A stretch of DNA of 64,000 nt, taken from positions 143,126-207,125 of the forward strand of contig NZ_JAUSUJ010000011.1 of assembly GCF_030813915.1 (NCBI RefSeq), read 5' to 3'. Below, piece after piece: positions 63,937-64,000 of this stretch. The first letter of the stretch is position 1; each line of letters starts with the position of its first letter. The notes beneath the pieces are model-generated. The model made no database searches, was not told the DNA's origin, and worked only from the letters and a program-made list of their open reading frames with translations. This stretch comes from Rhodoplanes tepidamans (GTDB taxonomy: Bacteria; Pseudomonadota; Alphaproteobacteria; Rhizobiales; Xanthobacteraceae). The position numbers were made by a program, and so were the translations under genes.

Positions 63937-64000
63937 TCAAGCGTGCGAGTATGCGACGTCGGCTTTGACGAGGCCGTTGGCGATGACGAGGATCTTTCTG
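63937..64000 (-). CDS. Possible C-terminal end of a transposase (IS110-like?), truncated by the window
   Basis: On the minus strand a frame open from the right edge gives RKILVIANGLVKADVAYSHA and a stop at 63937-63939. The LxxxNxL-K pattern with an Ala/His end is reminiscent of the C-terminus of IS110-family transposases, but only 20 residues are visible, so the family is uncertain. Confidence 0.35.
   Translation of the reverse strand, partial: RKILVIANGLVKADVAYSHA

Overview
The window is about 70% GC alphaproteobacterial chromosome and almost certainly from the order Hyphomicrobiales (Rhizobiales). The best marker is a complete operon for very-long-chain fatty acid decoration of lipid A (acpXL, fabZ-like, two ketosynthases, SDR, zinc dehydrogenase, lpxXL), which is typical of that order. 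A DUF1476 (ATP synthase zeta-inhibitor type) protein, a monomeric NADP isocitrate dehydrogenase, DUF3551, an orphan Bug/TTT receptor and REP-like intergenic palindromes agree. I cannot place the genus. No tRNA, rRNA or CRISPR array was seen.

Layout. 0-12.4 kb: partial unknown gene, alpha/beta hydrolase plus carboxymuconolactone-decarboxylase pair, DUF3455 secreted protein, icd, cold-shock gene, YkgJ cysteine cluster protein, a TrmJ methyltransferase fused to a DUF559-like tail, cytochrome b561, DUF1476, and purC-(Uma2)-purS-purQ, then a GST. 12.6-20.7 kb: motA/motB-like stator pair without other flagellar genes, two tandem kup potassium transporters, rhodanese, DUF3551 and an orphan polyamine-type binding protein. 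21.3-27.7 kb (minus strand): lipid A VLCFA operon. 27.9-35.6 kb: small membrane and secreted proteins, a PCu(A)C-fold protein without its copper ligands, an EAL phosphodiesterase, an orphan TAXI receptor, a carboxymuconolactone-decarboxylase-like protein with a histone-H1-like basic tail, two glycosyltransferase-like genes and DUF1810.

35.8-46.5 kb is a catabolic island: M20 amidohydrolase, Bug receptor, two LLM flavin monooxygenases, an M24 peptidase/creatinase-like enzyme, a three-subunit molybdenum hydroxylase (order FAD, FeS, Mo) and an IclR regulator. A 19-bp palindrome of the form TGTACCG-N5-CGGTACA lies in front of the M20 gene and again in the divergent M24/hydroxylase promoter. This suggests one regulon aimed at an unidentified, probably nitrogen-containing, substrate. 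It is the best candidate here for an undescribed pathway.

46.5-58.3 kb (minus strand) is a tightly overlapping exopolysaccharide operon: four family-4 glycosyltransferases, a Wzc/GumC-type chain-length kinase, an O-antigen-polymerase-like protein, a MurJ-like flippase, a polysaccharide deacetylase and a VanZ-like protein. One plus-strand gene remnant sits inside it. 58.6-63.9 kb: DUF2950/DUF3300 pair, a GGDEF diguanylate cyclase and UDP-glucose dehydrogenase, which would supply UDP-glucuronate to the polysaccharide operon. The right edge holds a half REP-like palindrome next to what may be the C-terminal end of a transposase.
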